From JBCBWG01 sp036804185 (GTDB taxonomy: Bacteria; Pseudomonadota; Alphaproteobacteria; Rhizobiales; Hyphomicrobiaceae): a DNA stretch of 64,000 nt. Location: contig JBHJOC010000020.1 in the NCBI GenBank assembly GCA_050330095.1, forward strand, positions 1-64,000. Direction: 5' to 3'. Every line of letters begins with the position of its first letter. Within the stretch, counting starts at the first letter, position 1. Positions 1 to 8,214 of this stretch are shown here, piece by piece. The position numbers and the translations under genes were made by a program. The notes beneath the pieces are model-generated. The model ran no database searches. It was not told where the DNA came from and was given only the letters and a program-made list of their open reading frames with translations.

Positions 1-285
1 ATTGAACTGCTGGAAAATCACGCCAATGTGCTCGGCTCTAAAGCGATCCCGCGCGACGCTGCTCAACCGACCGAGTTCTGTCCCGAGGATCGCGATCCGT
101 CCTGATGCCGGCCGCAGGATACCGCAGACCAGACTGAGGAGCGTGGACTTGCCGCTCCCCGATGGCCCGAACAGCAGAACGCGTTCGCCTTTCGAGACCG
201 CGAAGTCAGCGATGTCGAGACGGAAATCCTGACGCCCCGGCCAGACGAAGCGCGCTTGTTCGACAGCAATCACGGCTTGCGTCAT
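1..285 (-). CDS. ABC transporter ATP-binding protein (LolD/MacB type), C-terminus beyond window
   Basis: The first 95 residues are visible, starting at ATG 285; the gene runs off the left edge. The Walker A motif GPSGSGKST is at about residues 40-48 and the Q-loop FQQFN at 91-95. The spacing and sequence are those of the LolD/MacB/FtsE class of ATPases, which power extracytoplasmic export or release rather than classical uptake. It lies 123 bp downstream of the ZrgA-like gene on the same strand, so the two are probably co-transcribed. DUF2796 (ZrgA) genes elsewhere are linked to ABC genes of this kind in zinc-responsive operons, so a zinc role is inferred from context only. The permease should follow outside the window. 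Confidence 0.85.
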   Translation of the reverse strand, partial: MTQAVIAVEQARFVWPGRQDFRLDIADFAVSKGERVLLFGPSGSGKSTLLSLVCGILRPASGRIAILGTELGRLSSVARDRFRAEHIGVIFQQFN

Positions 286-376
286 CACGCCCCCAAGGCG
301 ACGGCATACCTGCCCTCTTCCCACCCATACATCCCCGTGCAAAGAGAGCGTTGTACCGCCCTCCTTGCAGGGATCT

Positions 377-392
377 GTCCGAGTCTTCGGAC
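377..392 (-). terminator. small GC-rich hairpin after the zrgA-like gene
   Basis: A perfect 6-bp stem (GTCCGA/TCGGAC) with a 4-nt loop lies 17 nt past the stop of the ZrgA-like gene and before the ABC ATPase. There is no T-run, so it is more likely an mRNA 3'-end stabiliser or attenuator between the two genes than a full terminator. Confidence 0.3.
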
Positions 393-408
393 GCGGGTGT
401 CAGGCAGC

Positions 409-1044
409 TCAGCTGGCTCCGCCAATCGACAGAACGCGCGCATTCGGCGTTGCCTCGAAGGACTTGACACCGCGGTCTCCGACGAGTGCGACTTCGAGAG
501 CCTCAGATCCCGAGAACGCCGAGAAAAATGCAAACTCGATTTGTGTTAGCCGATCAGGGTTTGCGCAAGTGAATGCGTAGGTGGCGTGGAACTCTGAGTG
601 GCTCTCCTCGTCTGCGCTGCTCGCCTTGCCGTGTGAATGGCCGTGCGAGTGGCCGTGGCTGTGCCCATCGGACTTACCGGCCAGCGCGCCCTCTGCCTCG
701 ACTTCAGCGCTCGTAAGCGCGCAGCCGGCATCTGCGTTGATGAGAAAAAGTTCCTGCGGTTTCTTGAGCTTGGCCGTGCCCTGCTCCAGCGCGGTTCGCT
801 GCTTCTTATTCTTCGGGGCATGTTCAAAACCGACGATGTCGGCGGCGGGGATTTCGAGTTCCATCGTCAGCGTCTGGCCTGCGATGGCGATATTGAGCTT
901 TCCCTTGCCATGCTCGTGCGGCTTAAGCTGCGTCGCCTCCTGGGAAGCGTCCTTCTTCGCCGAGCCGTGCCCTTTGTGCGCTGCAGCAGGAGCTGCGAAC
1001 GCGATGGCCGTAGCAGCCACAACGAGAAGCGATTTCGATGTCAT
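409..1044 (-). CDS. zrgA: ZrgA-like DUF2796 zinc-binding periplasmic protein
   Basis: 211 residues. A signal peptide covers about residues 1-22 (hydrophobic run ending AAPAAAH), so the protein should be periplasmic. The mature start is His-rich (HKGHG), HEHG follows at 43-46, and an alternating His/Gly tract (DGHSHGHSHGHSHGK) spans about 126-140, the expected low-affinity zinc sponge. Two cysteines (about 108 and 160) could form a disulfide. The overall pattern matches DUF2796, the family of Vibrio ZrgA, which supports zinc acquisition under zinc limitation. A Zur-type palindrome lies 75 nt upstream of the ATG, supporting zinc-repressed expression. Biochemical function is inferred from the family. 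Confidence 0.85.
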   Translation of the reverse strand: MTSKSLLVVAATAIAFAAPAAAHKGHGSAKKDASQEATQLKPHEHGKGKLNIAIAGQTLTMELEIPAADIVGFEHAPKNKKQRTALEQGTAKLKKPQELFLINADAGCALTSAEVEAEGALAGKSDGHSHGHSHGHSHGKASSADEESHSEFHATYAFTCANPDRLTQIEFAFFSAFSGSEALEVALVGDRGVKSFEATPNARVLSIGGAS

Positions 1045-1118
1045 CGGCTTTCCCTTTCCTATGATCTCTTGCCGTCAGTTGACGGTGCGTGCCGAACCGC
1101 GGTGTGCGCGACCTCTTA

Positions 1119-1133
1119 TGTTATGATGTAACA
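1119..1133 (-). promoter_or_regulatory. Zur-box-like palindrome upstream of zrgA-like gene
   Basis: TGTTATGATGTAACA is a 15-bp palindrome with perfect outer arms TGTTA/TAACA. It resembles the alphaproteobacterial Zur operator core (TGTTATANTATAACA as I recall it). It lies 75 nt before the zrgA-like start codon, where a repressor would cover the promoter. The operator call is inference from sequence and context. Confidence 0.65.
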
Positions 1134-1158
1134 CCTGATCGAATTCAAGGCGGCGTGG

Positions 1159-2184
1159 TCAGCTTCGTGCGCGCAACGCGGCCATGATTGTCATCCCGTT
1201 ATGGCGAACCATGTCGAGGTAGGTTGGCGCTGGCCCATCAGACGTCGAAAGACCGTCAACGAACAGCGTCCCGCCTGGCTTCAACCCGGTTTCACGCGCG
1301 ATCTGCTCGATCAGGCGTCGATCGGTGAGGCTTTCGAAAAACAAGGCCGAGGCGCCGAACTCGCGGATTTGTCGAACAATCGCTGCAACATCGCGCGCTG
1401 AGGCTTCGCTTTCGGTCGAGGCCGGCTGCACGGCCCGCATGTCGAGGCCGTAGACGTCGGCGAAATACCCGAACGCGTCATGCGACGTGACGATCCGGTG
1501 CCCACCGGGTTTCGCGGCAAACAAGCCGGTCAACTGCGTGTGGAGAGAGCGGACGCGTGCAACGTAGTCTGCAGCGTTTGCGGTGAACCGAGCGCAATCG
1601 TGTGGCGCAACTTCGCACAGGCCAAGCCGGACGTTCTCGACGTAAATGATCCCATTGAGCGGGTTAAGCCATGCATGCGGGTCGAACATGCCATGGTCGT
1701 GCGGATGGCCGCCACCGGAGAGCGCCGTGTTGCCGGACGCGCCAGCCTCGCGTTGATGCAGAGCCGTGTGCGCGCGGCTCTTGCGCAACCTCACCCCGTG
1801 GCTCGCCACCACGCGCGGGCCCACATAACCCGACGCACTGATCAACCGCTCGAGCCAACCTTCGTAGCCGGCTCCATTCTCGAACACGATGTCAGCACCA
1901 GCGATCACGCGCCCGTCGGACGGCGTCGGCTGATAGACATGCGGGTCCATGCCTGGGCCAACGATCGAGACGACTTCGACCGCGTCTCCGCCAACGTTGG
2001 CAACGAAATCAGTAAGGATCGCAAAGGTCGCAACCGCGCGGACAGGACGGCGCGCGTCACCGGCAGCAGCCGTAGGCGAAGCCAGCTGCGCGACCAACAG
2101 GCCCGTCGAGACCATCGTCATCACCAGCAGCGTGAGCCGGCGCGCCCGGAGCCACGACAATCGGGTCGTAATGTGTTCGTTCAC
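1159..2184 (-). CDS. aztC: zinc ABC transporter substrate-binding protein AztC
   Basis: 341 residues starting at GTG 2184, preceded by GGGAG at good spacing. An N-terminal signal sequence ends near residue 42, so it is a periplasmic cluster A-I metal-binding protein. Likely zinc ligands are H82 (DPHVY), H170 (DPHAW), H235 (SHDAFGY) and D310 (VDGLS). A His-rich loop (GGGHPHDHGMFDPHAW, about 157-172) precedes the second ligand, as in zinc-specific members, and C190/C197 could pair. It is the last gene of the aztA-aztB-aztC set, 51 nt after aztB. No aztD metallochaperone gene is seen; a zrgA-like gene sits downstream instead. Confidence 0.88.
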   Translation of the reverse strand: MNEHITTRLSWLRARRLTLLVMTMVSTGLLVAQLASPTAAAGDARRPVRAVATFAILTDFVANVGGDAVEVVSIVGPGMDPHVYQPTPSDGRVIAGADIVFENGAGYEGWLERLISASGYVGPRVVASHGVRLRKSRAHTALHQREAGASGNTALSGGGHPHDHGMFDPHAWLNPLNGIIYVENVRLGLCEVAPHDCARFTANAADYVARVRSLHTQLTGLFAAKPGGHRIVTSHDAFGYFADVYGLDMRAVQPASTESEASARDVAAIVRQIREFGASALFFESLTDRRLIEQIARETGLKPGGTLFVDGLSTSDGPAPTYLDMVRHNGMTIMAALRARS

Positions 2185-2235
2185 TGCATCAACTCCCAGA
2201 AGGCCAAGCGCCGGTGGAGCGCGCGAGCAACATGG

Positions 2236-3105
2236 TCAGGCGATCCGGTGTCGCTTCGGCAATAGCGCCCAGACAAGGCCGCTCTCCCGCCCGAAAAGGA
2301 CAGACGCGAGATAGACGACACCGGCTGCGAGGGTGATCGACGGCCCTGAGGGTAGGGCGGCGTGGTAAGAGACGATCAGGCCCACCAGGCAGGACATGAG
2401 CGCAATCGCAATTGCGAGCCCGAGCATCGGAACGAGCCCGCGGACCCACATGCGGCCAGCCGCTGCCGGAAGCATCATGAGCCCGACGGCGAGCAACGTT
2501 CCGAGAGCCTGAAAGCCAGCAACGAGATTGAGCACGACGAGTGTGAGGAACGCCAAGTGCGTCGCCGTGCTCGGCCCGCCTGCGACGCGGAGGAACGCAG
2601 GGTCGACGCATTCGGCAATCAACGCCCGGAAAATTACTGCGATGGTCAGGAGCGTCACAGTCGACGCAACACCGAGCACGATCAGTGCCTCGTCGTTGAG
2701 AGCCAGCACACTGCCGAACAAGACGTGCATGAGATCGACGCTGGAGCCTTTGAGACTGACGATCAGCACACCGAGCGAGAGCGATAGGAGGTAAAAGGCT
2801 GCAAGGGTTGCATCCTCTCTGAGGATCGTTGCGCGCGCCACGAGCCCGGACACGAGAGCAACGACCAGACCCGCCACAAGGCCGCCAACTGCCATCGGCA
2901 GGATCGATAGGCCAAAGATGAGGTAGCCGATTGCAGCGCCTGGAAGGATGGCGTGCGCCATGGCATCGCCGATGAGGCTCATGCGCCTCAACATCAAGAA
3001 CACGCCGACCGGCGCAGCGCTGAACGACAGAGCGATACAGCCGGCGAGGGCACGTCGCATGAACCCAAACTCGACGAACGGCGCCAGCACGAGATCATAA
3101 AGCAT
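2236..3105 (-). CDS. aztB: zinc ABC transporter permease AztB
   Basis: 289 residues from ATG 3105; a GTG at 3111 would overlap the aztA stop as GTGA and is the alternative. It is an ABC-3 family inner-membrane permease with about eight or nine hydrophobic segments. The family motif around MSLIGDAMAHAILPGAA follows the first helices. It forms the zinc channel energised by AztA and fed by AztC. The start MLYDLVLAPF and general sequence fit AztB better than ZnuB, from memory of the family. The gene lies between aztA and aztC on the minus strand with almost no spacing to aztA. Confidence 0.87.
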   Translation of the reverse strand: MLYDLVLAPFVEFGFMRRALAGCIALSFSAAPVGVFLMLRRMSLIGDAMAHAILPGAAIGYLIFGLSILPMAVGGLVAGLVVALVSGLVARATILREDATLAAFYLLSLSLGVLIVSLKGSSVDLMHVLFGSVLALNDEALIVLGVASTVTLLTIAVIFRALIAECVDPAFLRVAGGPSTATHLAFLTLVVLNLVAGFQALGTLLAVGLMMLPAAAGRMWVRGLVPMLGLAIAIALMSCLVGLIVSYHAALPSGPSITLAAGVVYLASVLFGRESGLVWALLPKRHRIA

Positions 3106-3107
3106 GG

Positions 3108-4034
3108 TCACGCCGCGCGCCGCGGACCTTGAGATGGCGCATCCTTTGGCGTGGTGCGACGCAGGCCGCCCTCGATCACAACATCCGTTGGCGCCACCAT
3201 GACCCGATCATCACCACTGCAAACCGGCGCCGAGTCATCCCAATGCTCGGCCATCCGCCGCGCAACGAGCAGATTGGCAGGCGTCAACACGTCAGGTGCA
3301 GCACCCCACGCGACGGGCCGGCGTGCAAGCAGAAGCGCCTCAGGGAACCGCTCCCGGGCAAGATCGAGATCGTGGAGCACCGCCACCACCGTGCGATGCT
3401 CCTGCCGCCAGCTTTCAATCAGCCGCAACAAATCTTCTGATGTTCTCGCGTCGATGGCGTTGAACGGCTCGTCAAGCAGGATGAGTTCAGCATCTTGCAC
3501 AAGAACACGGGCGAACAGCGCCCGTTGTAGCTGTCCGCCGGAGAGGCGGTCGATCGAGCGCGTCTCGAAGCCTTCGAGGCCGACTGCTGACAACGCGTGG
3601 GCAACGCGCTCCCGGTCGCGCCGATCAGGCGCGTTCCACGCCCCGATGACATTCCAAAGCCCAAGGGACACGAGGTCCTGAACGGTGATCGGGAACGAGC
3701 GATCGATGACGGCTTGTTGCGGAAGGTATGCGATCCGACCTGCAGCCGAGCGGGAGTTTGTGGCGCAATCAAACTCGATACGGCCTTCGATCGGACGCAC
3801 CTCACCGACCAAAGCCTTGAGCAGTGTCGATTTGCCGCTGCCGTTCGGTCCAACGAGTGCGGTGAGTGACCCCGGCCGGATGACGCCCGAAAGGTGGTGG
3901 ACTGCGGGATGACCGTCGTATCCGAGCGTCAGATTATCAAATCGGATGGACGGGCCCGAGCGATGCGCGATGCGCTCCGCTCCGCGTTCGACCGATCGTT
4001 TACCACCATCGACGTGTCGGCTCCAGAATGGCAT
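3108..4034 (-). CDS. aztA: zinc ABC transporter ATP-binding protein AztA
   Basis: 308 residues from ATG 4034, which has GGGAAAG at suitable distance; a GTG at 4079 is the alternative. The ATPase carries Walker A GPNGSGKST near residue 62, signature LSGGQLQRA, Walker B LILLDEPF and switch His in VLHDLD. The N-terminal segment LGYDGHPAVHHLSG is typical of AztA-type zinc ATPases as I recall them. It energises AztB. First gene of the azt operon. Its upstream region is long (over 500 nt to the nearest Zur-like site) and contains a degenerate hairpin repeat and a possible small ORF. Confidence 0.87.
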   Translation of the reverse strand: MPFWSRHVDGGKRSVERGAERIAHRSGPSIRFDNLTLGYDGHPAVHHLSGVIRPGSLTALVGPNGSGKSTLLKALVGEVRPIEGRIEFDCATNSRSAAGRIAYLPQQAVIDRSFPITVQDLVSLGLWNVIGAWNAPDRRDRERVAHALSAVGLEGFETRSIDRLSGGQLQRALFARVLVQDAELILLDEPFNAIDARTSEDLLRLIESWRQEHRTVVAVLHDLDLARERFPEALLLARRPVAWGAAPDVLTPANLLVARRMAEHWDDSAPVCSGDDRVMVAPTDVVIEGGLRRTTPKDAPSQGPRRAA

Positions 4035-4214
4035 TTCAGTGCTTTCCCACACGCGCCCGATCGGATCGGGGCACGTCACGCGTCAGAAGAACCAAAGCGG
4101 CGACCAATTCGGCCGCTGTCGTCTCGACCACCCGATCTCGGACCTACCCGATCCAATCACGGCGGCCGGGCGGGCATGTGCTCGCCCCGTGATGCAACCG
4201 CAACACTTGCGATG

Positions 4215-4286
4215 ACCCCTTGCTGTCCGACGTTTGTTTCGGCGGCTGACAAGACTGACAAACAGACTTGCTAAAGCAGAGGGTCC
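4215..4286 (+). repeat. degenerate delta-type hairpin module
   Basis: This stretch resembles the delta half of the U2 repeat: the order ACCCCTTGCT, GTCCGACGTTTGTTTC, GGCTGACAAGACTGAC, then ACAAAC and GGGTCC follows the copies at 34737 and 51046. Imperfect arms (ACCC..TGCT with AGCA..GGGT, GTTTGT with ACAAAC) can still pair. It is the most decayed copy and lies in the aztA leader. Confidence 0.5.
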
Positions 4287-4362
4287 GAGTGGCCCGTCAC
4301 GCCAAAATCGACATGCCGCAGCAGCCGCAGACGATTCAGGCGCGATTCACCACTGGCGAACG

Positions 4363-4479
4363 TCACACCAGCAGCGCACCCGCGACAGCTGCCCACACCA
4401 CGAGGACAAACCCGAACGCGACCAGCAGGCGAACCCGCACATCCAGATACAAGGCCAAAGCTCCAAGTCTTCTTCTCGG
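4363..4479 (-). CDS. possible small single-pass membrane protein
   Basis: An open frame with a candidate GTG start near 4479 would give about 39 residues: a basic start (PRRRLG) followed by a strongly hydrophobic helix (LLVAFGFVLVVWAAVAGALLV) ending at the stop. Upstream the frame stays open to a TTG at 4587 but is Pro/Ala-rich and unconvincing. No clear ribosome binding site is visible. It lies between a Zur-like palindrome (4599-4613) and aztA, on the same strand. It could be a zinc-regulated leader-encoded micro-membrane protein or chance; I do not recognise it. Confidence 0.25.
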   Translation of the reverse strand, partial: PRRRLGALALYLDVRVRLLVAFGFVLVVWAAVAGALLV

Positions 4480-4598
4480 CACGCCGACGCAACCGGACGT
4501 CGACGGGACATGGGGCGCCGAGCGCACTGGTGCGGACGGCGTTAGTCTCGGAGCTGCCGCCAGCTGTCCAGGCGCAAGGCACGCCAAGTCTCTTAGAG

Positions 4599-4613
4599 CG
4601 TAATACTATAACG
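4599..4613. promoter_or_regulatory. Zur-box-like palindrome between aztA and the DUF1007 gene
   Basis: CGTAATACTATAACG has 7-bp arms with one mismatch around a central C and a core (TAATACTATAA) very close to the Zur operator pattern seen at 1119. It lies in the divergent region between the azt operon (minus) and the DUF1007-DUF3299 pair (plus), so one site could control both. Inference. Confidence 0.5.
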
Positions 4614-4815
4614 TGACAAGGGCCAGACTGAAGTTCTATCCAGCATTGTGCAAAACGACCTGCGGCGATTCGTGACGAGCGGCGGATCGATCCGGCTATC
4701 GCTGCACCGTCACAATCTTGGTGTGTGGTGCCGCCCGAGGATGCCAAAGCACGCGTTTTGATCCGTTGCCACAGCGCAAACAGAACCCGAGAAGAGCAAG
4801 ACGAGATTGCCTCAG

Positions 4816-5556
4816 ATGCCCGTGATGGTTCGCGAAGCTTCACCTGGCCTCACGCGCATGGTCCGGCGACTGCTTGCTGTTGTGTCAATCGTGGTTGGGC
4901 TGACGTGTCGAGCCCACGCGCATCCACACATGTTCTTCGATGCAACCGCCCATTTTCTCATCGATGACCAGCGCCGTCTTGTTGGCATCCGGGTTGCCTA
5001 CCTCATCGATGAACTGAATACGACGTTCACGATCGCGGAAGTGACCGGCAGGCAGATCACCGACGAACGGGCCAAGTCACGCAAGGCGGAGCCCTCCGAC
5101 CTGACGCCGGATGCCGTGCGCGCCGTCGAAGCAAACGTGCTCGACGGGTTTGCCGAGTACGTCTTCTTCGCCGAACTCGTCGATGGCAGCATGCCGGTCG
5201 CGCTGCTCCCGCCGAGCCGCGTCGCGGTCGAGTTGCAGGGGGGCAAACTCGGTCTTGTCATGACATTGACGCTTACCGAGCCACTGCCGCTCGCGGGCCG
5301 TGCACTCGATCTTCGGCTTTATGATCCCACCTACTTCACAGAGATCGCAATCGTCGCGGCACCTCGCCTCGTCGGCTCGATCGAGGGTTGCGCCGTCAGG
5401 GTCTATCGTGCCGCGGATACGCCACAATCCGGTCGCTTGAGGGGGCTGCTCGCCCAGCTGTCACGGGAAGAGACCGTGACCGAGAAGAACGTTGGCATCT
5501 TGTTCGCCGACCGGACGCGGCTCGACTGCGGCGAACTCAACACGGATCGACGATGA
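4816..5556 (+). CDS. DUF1007 family periplasmic protein
   Basis: 246 residues from ATG 4816; ATG 4858 (MVRRLLAV) is an attractive alternative because a signal peptide begins directly there, and no start has a strong ribosome binding site. The signal sequence ends at CRAHAHPHMFFD; the HAHPHMF start of the mature chain is the DUF1007 hallmark and suggests metal binding. The rest is a beta-rich domain of unknown function. DUF1007 genes usually accompany metal (nickel, cobalt or zinc) transporters. Here it is directly followed by the DUF3299 gene with stop/start overlap and lies downstream of a Zur-like site, so a role in zinc homeostasis is inferred. Confidence 0.8.
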   Translation: MPVMVREASPGLTRMVRRLLAVVSIVVGLTCRAHAHPHMFFDATAHFLIDDQRRLVGIRVAYLIDELNTTFTIAEVTGRQITDERAKSRKAEPSDLTPDAVRAVEANVLDGFAEYVFFAELVDGSMPVALLPPSRVAVELQGGKLGLVMTLTLTEPLPLAGRALDLRLYDPTYFTEIAIVAAPRLVGSIEGCAVRVYRAADTPQSGRLRGLLAQLSREETVTEKNVGILFADRTRLDCGELNTDRR

Positions 5557-6254
5557 TGCTTACCTGCCGAATGAACGGGCAAACCCCAACCGGCCGCACG
5601 CTCGCATTGACCGTGCTGGTTGCCCTGATCGTTGCCGTTTGCAGTGCCTGGCCCGCCTCGAGTTCGGCCCGGCTGATTTCGTGGCCAGATCTGTTGCCGG
5701 ACCTGCCGCCGCTGGTCGATCCGCTCGGCCAACTCACGTTCGACCAGCGCATCGAGCTCGAGACGGTTCTGTGGGTGCGTCAGCTCACCGATGAAGAAAA
5801 GCAAGCGCGTCCCGAAGTCGTTGAGGAAGCCCAGCGCTATGGCAAACAACTCGCCGATGCCGGGATCGATGTCGACGAACTGGTTGCCGCTTACGTTGCG
5901 TTCGATGCCGCCTACCAAGAGCGCGCGACAAAGGTCCGCTCGAACCTCGATGGCGCGAGCATCCGGATGCAAGGCTACCTGCTGCCGCTCAATTTCTCAG
6001 ATGATGGCGACACCGAGTTCATGCTCGTTCCTTATGTCGGCGCATGCATTCACGTGCCGCCGCCGCCAGCCAACCAGATCGTCCTGGTGACCCTCAAAGA
6101 GAGGTTCATCGTCAAGGAACTCTACACATCGGTCGAACTCGCGGGAACACTCGTCGCCGAGCCATCGACGCCGAAACTCTATCTCGTTGATGGGGATGCC
6201 GACATTCCAACGGCGTACCGCCTGAAGGAGGCGACGCTCAAGGTGATAGAGTAG
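5553..6254 (+). CDS. DUF3299 domain periplasmic protein
   Basis: 233 residues. ATG 5553 overlaps the preceding stop (ATGA), so translation is probably coupled to the DUF1007 gene. A signal peptide or N-terminal anchor covers about residues 1-35. The C-terminal half, with MQGYLLPLNFSDDGDTEFML then GACIHVPPPPANQ, is the DUF3299 pattern. The Cys-x-His in GACIHVPPP is conserved in the family and could bind metal. My recollection is that DUF3299 genes often neighbour DUF2796/ABC loci, which fits this metal-transport island. Molecular function unknown. Confidence 0.8.
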   Translation: MMLTCRMNGQTPTGRTLALTVLVALIVAVCSAWPASSSARLISWPDLLPDLPPLVDPLGQLTFDQRIELETVLWVRQLTDEEKQARPEVVEEAQRYGKQLADAGIDVDELVAAYVAFDAAYQERATKVRSNLDGASIRMQGYLLPLNFSDDGDTEFMLVPYVGACIHVPPPPANQIVLVTLKERFIVKELYTSVELAGTLVAEPSTPKLYLVDGDADIPTAYRLKEATLKVIE

Positions 6255-6266
6255 CGGTTCAGCGCT

Positions 6267-6290
6267 GACCCGTTCGACGACCCGTTCGAC
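6267..6290. repeat. 12-bp tandem duplication
   Basis: GACCCGTTCGAC is repeated twice head to tail in the short gap between the convergent DUF3299 and sitD genes. No function is evident. Confidence 0.6.
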
Positions 6291-6336
6291 CGGCATTTGC
6301 CGCTCCTTAGCCGCTCGTCACGGGCCACCTTCGCCA

Positions 6337-7266
6337 CTACCCCGAAATGCGGCGTCGCCGCGGGCCGAAGAGACAGGCGCCCAGCAGCACGATCCCGGAC
6401 ATCGTCGCAATCATTCCGGCCGCACTGACCGATGCGAACCCGAAAAGCGCCGGCCCATAACCGGCCAACATGTACCCGGTCACAGCGGAAAACACCGCGA
6501 ACGCAAGGCTCCAGGTGACTTGCAGGCCGAGGTCGTCCGTCATCAGGCGCGCTGCAGCCGGCGGGCAAATGAACATTGCAATGACGAGGATTGAACCAAC
6601 CGCGTCAAAGGCCGCCACGGCCGCGAGCGCGGAAGCGATCACGAGGCCGATGGAAACGAGCCCCGTCCGTATCCCGACGCTGGAAGCGAACAGCTCATCA
6701 AACGTCGCGATCGCAAGCGGCCGCCACAAGAGCCAGACAAACGCCGCAACGAGGCCAGTCACGACAGCCAGCCGCGCGAGTTCCGGCGGCAGGCCCGCTA
6801 GTGCCTTAGGATCAAGCAACGAGCCCCAGCCGGTCGCATCGAGCCAGATCAGGCTTTCGAGATTACCCATAAGCGCATGCTCGACATCGAGGTGGACGCC
6901 ACTCGTGTCGCTGAGCTCGAGCAGGAGCACCCCTGCCGCGAACATGGTCGTAAACACCACCCCCATGGCAGCGCCGGGATCGACGTTGCCGACGCGCTTG
7001 ATGGCCTCGATCAGCGCCACGGAGATTACTGCGGCCAAGGCGGCTCCCAACAGCATCGGCACGGTCTCGACGCGGCCCGTCAAAAGGAACGCAGCCACGA
7101 TGCCCGGCAAGACGACGTGGCTGATGGCATCACTGACCAGGGCCTCGCGACGCAGCACGAGAAAGTTGCCTGGCAGAGCACACGCAATGGCGGCGAGCGA
7201 GCCAATCAAAAGCGGCGTGAGGCTCAGTTGAACGAATTCGAGCGACGCGCTCATCGACGCGCCCAT
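6337..7266 (-). CDS. sitD: manganese/iron ABC transporter permease SitD-like
   Basis: 309 residues, an ABC-3 family permease with about eight transmembrane segments and the family motif LRREALVSDAISHVVLPG near the N-terminus. The start at 7266 overlaps the end of the preceding permease by 16 nt, so the two are translated in series. Two permease genes in one operon is typical of SitABCD/MntABCD/TroABCD-type importers of Mn(II) and sometimes Fe(II), in contrast to the single-permease zinc system upstream in this window. Last gene of the operon. The metal is inferred from the adjacent mntR gene and operator. Confidence 0.85.
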   Translation of the reverse strand: MGASMSASLEFVQLSLTPLLIGSLAAIACALPGNFLVLRREALVSDAISHVVLPGIVAAFLLTGRVETVPMLLGAALAAVISVALIEAIKRVGNVDPGAAMGVVFTTMFAAGVLLLELSDTSGVHLDVEHALMGNLESLIWLDATGWGSLLDPKALAGLPPELARLAVVTGLVAAFVWLLWRPLAIATFDELFASSVGIRTGLVSIGLVIASALAAVAAFDAVGSILVIAMFICPPAAARLMTDDLGLQVTWSLAFAVFSAVTGYMLAGYGPALFGFASVSAAGMIATMSGIVLLGACLFGPRRRRISG

Positions 7267-8201
7267 CGCGCCGCGTCGTCAACCGAGGGCGCCGCCTGTC
7301 CTCCGTCCGGATGCCCACGACGACGTCTGCTGACAAGACCACGCGCCGTCCCAAGCACCAGCGAGACGGCGAACATCGCAGCAGCAAGGAGCACGATCAC
7401 CGGCCCCGTCGGCACCTTTGGGCTCACCAGGGAGATCACAACCCCGAGATAGCCAGCGACTCCGCCGAGGACTGCGGAGATCAGCGCGACGCGATCGGCA
7501 TCATTCGACCAGAAGCGCGCTGAAGCCGCCGGGATGATCAGCAACGCAACGATCAGGACCAGTCCGACGAACCTCAGACCGATGACCGTGATCGCCATGA
7601 CAAGAAGCAGGAGGGCCCGATCAATCCAGACGACATCGATGCCGATCGCGCGGGCGAATGCGGGATCGAATGCGACGATCTTCAGCGGTTGGCGCAGGAT
7701 GAGCGCTGCCGCGACGACGACAGCGCTCGCAGCCGCGATCAAATGCAAATCCGAGGTCAGAAGACCAGCGGTCGAGCCGAGCAAAAAATTCTCAAGACCT
7801 GCCTGTCGCCCGAACGGCAGCGCCTGGATCACGGTCAAAAGGACGATCCCGAATCCGAAGAACACCGAGATCACAGCACCGATTGCAACGTCCTCGCCGA
7901 GCCTGGTCGCGCGTGTGATGCCCTCGATGACGGCAAGCCCGAGCGCGCCGCCACAGAGCGCGCCGAACATGAGCACCACGAGATTGCGACCATCAAGGCC
8001 CAGGGTCACGGCAAGGAGAAACGCTGTGGCAAGGCCGGGCAGAGCAGCATGTGCTACAGCATCGGCCACCAGAGCGCGCCGCCTGAGAAAGAGAAACGAC
8101 CCGATGGCGCCGGCGCCGACACCGAGCAACGTGGCGCCGATCGCCACAACAGCAGCATTGTAACCAGCCTGGAACAGTAGCGCGTCAATCACGCGATCCA
8201 T
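7251..8201 (-). CDS. sitC: manganese/iron ABC transporter permease SitC-like
   Basis: 316 residues from ATG 8201, 13 nt after the ATPase stop; the frame extends upstream into the ATPase gene but that extension looks like antisense-type composition. It is an ABC-3 permease with many hydrophobic helices and the motif FLFLRRRALVADAVAHAALP near the start. The C-terminal tail is basic (RGLVSRRRRG). It should pair with SitD as a heterodimeric channel. Third gene of the sitABCD operon. Confidence 0.86.
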   Translation of the reverse strand: MDRVIDALLFQAGYNAAVVAIGATLLGVGAGAIGSFLFLRRRALVADAVAHAALPGLATAFLLAVTLGLDGRNLVVLMFGALCGGALGLAVIEGITRATRLGEDVAIGAVISVFFGFGIVLLTVIQALPFGRQAGLENFLLGSTAGLLTSDLHLIAAASAVVVAAALILRQPLKIVAFDPAFARAIGIDVVWIDRALLLLVMAITVIGLRFVGLVLIVALLIIPAASARFWSNDADRVALISAVLGGVAGYLGVVISLVSPKVPTGPVIVLLAAAMFAVSLVLGTARGLVSRRRRGHPDGGQAAPSVDDAARWARR

Positions 8202-8214
8202 CTGCACAAGACTC

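Noticed and set aside
4271..4843. 190-residue open frame on the minus strand upstream of aztA
   Set aside because: Composition is Arg/Ser/Cys-rich without domain features, it crosses a repeat and a Zur-like site, and it overlaps the start of the DUF1007 gene.
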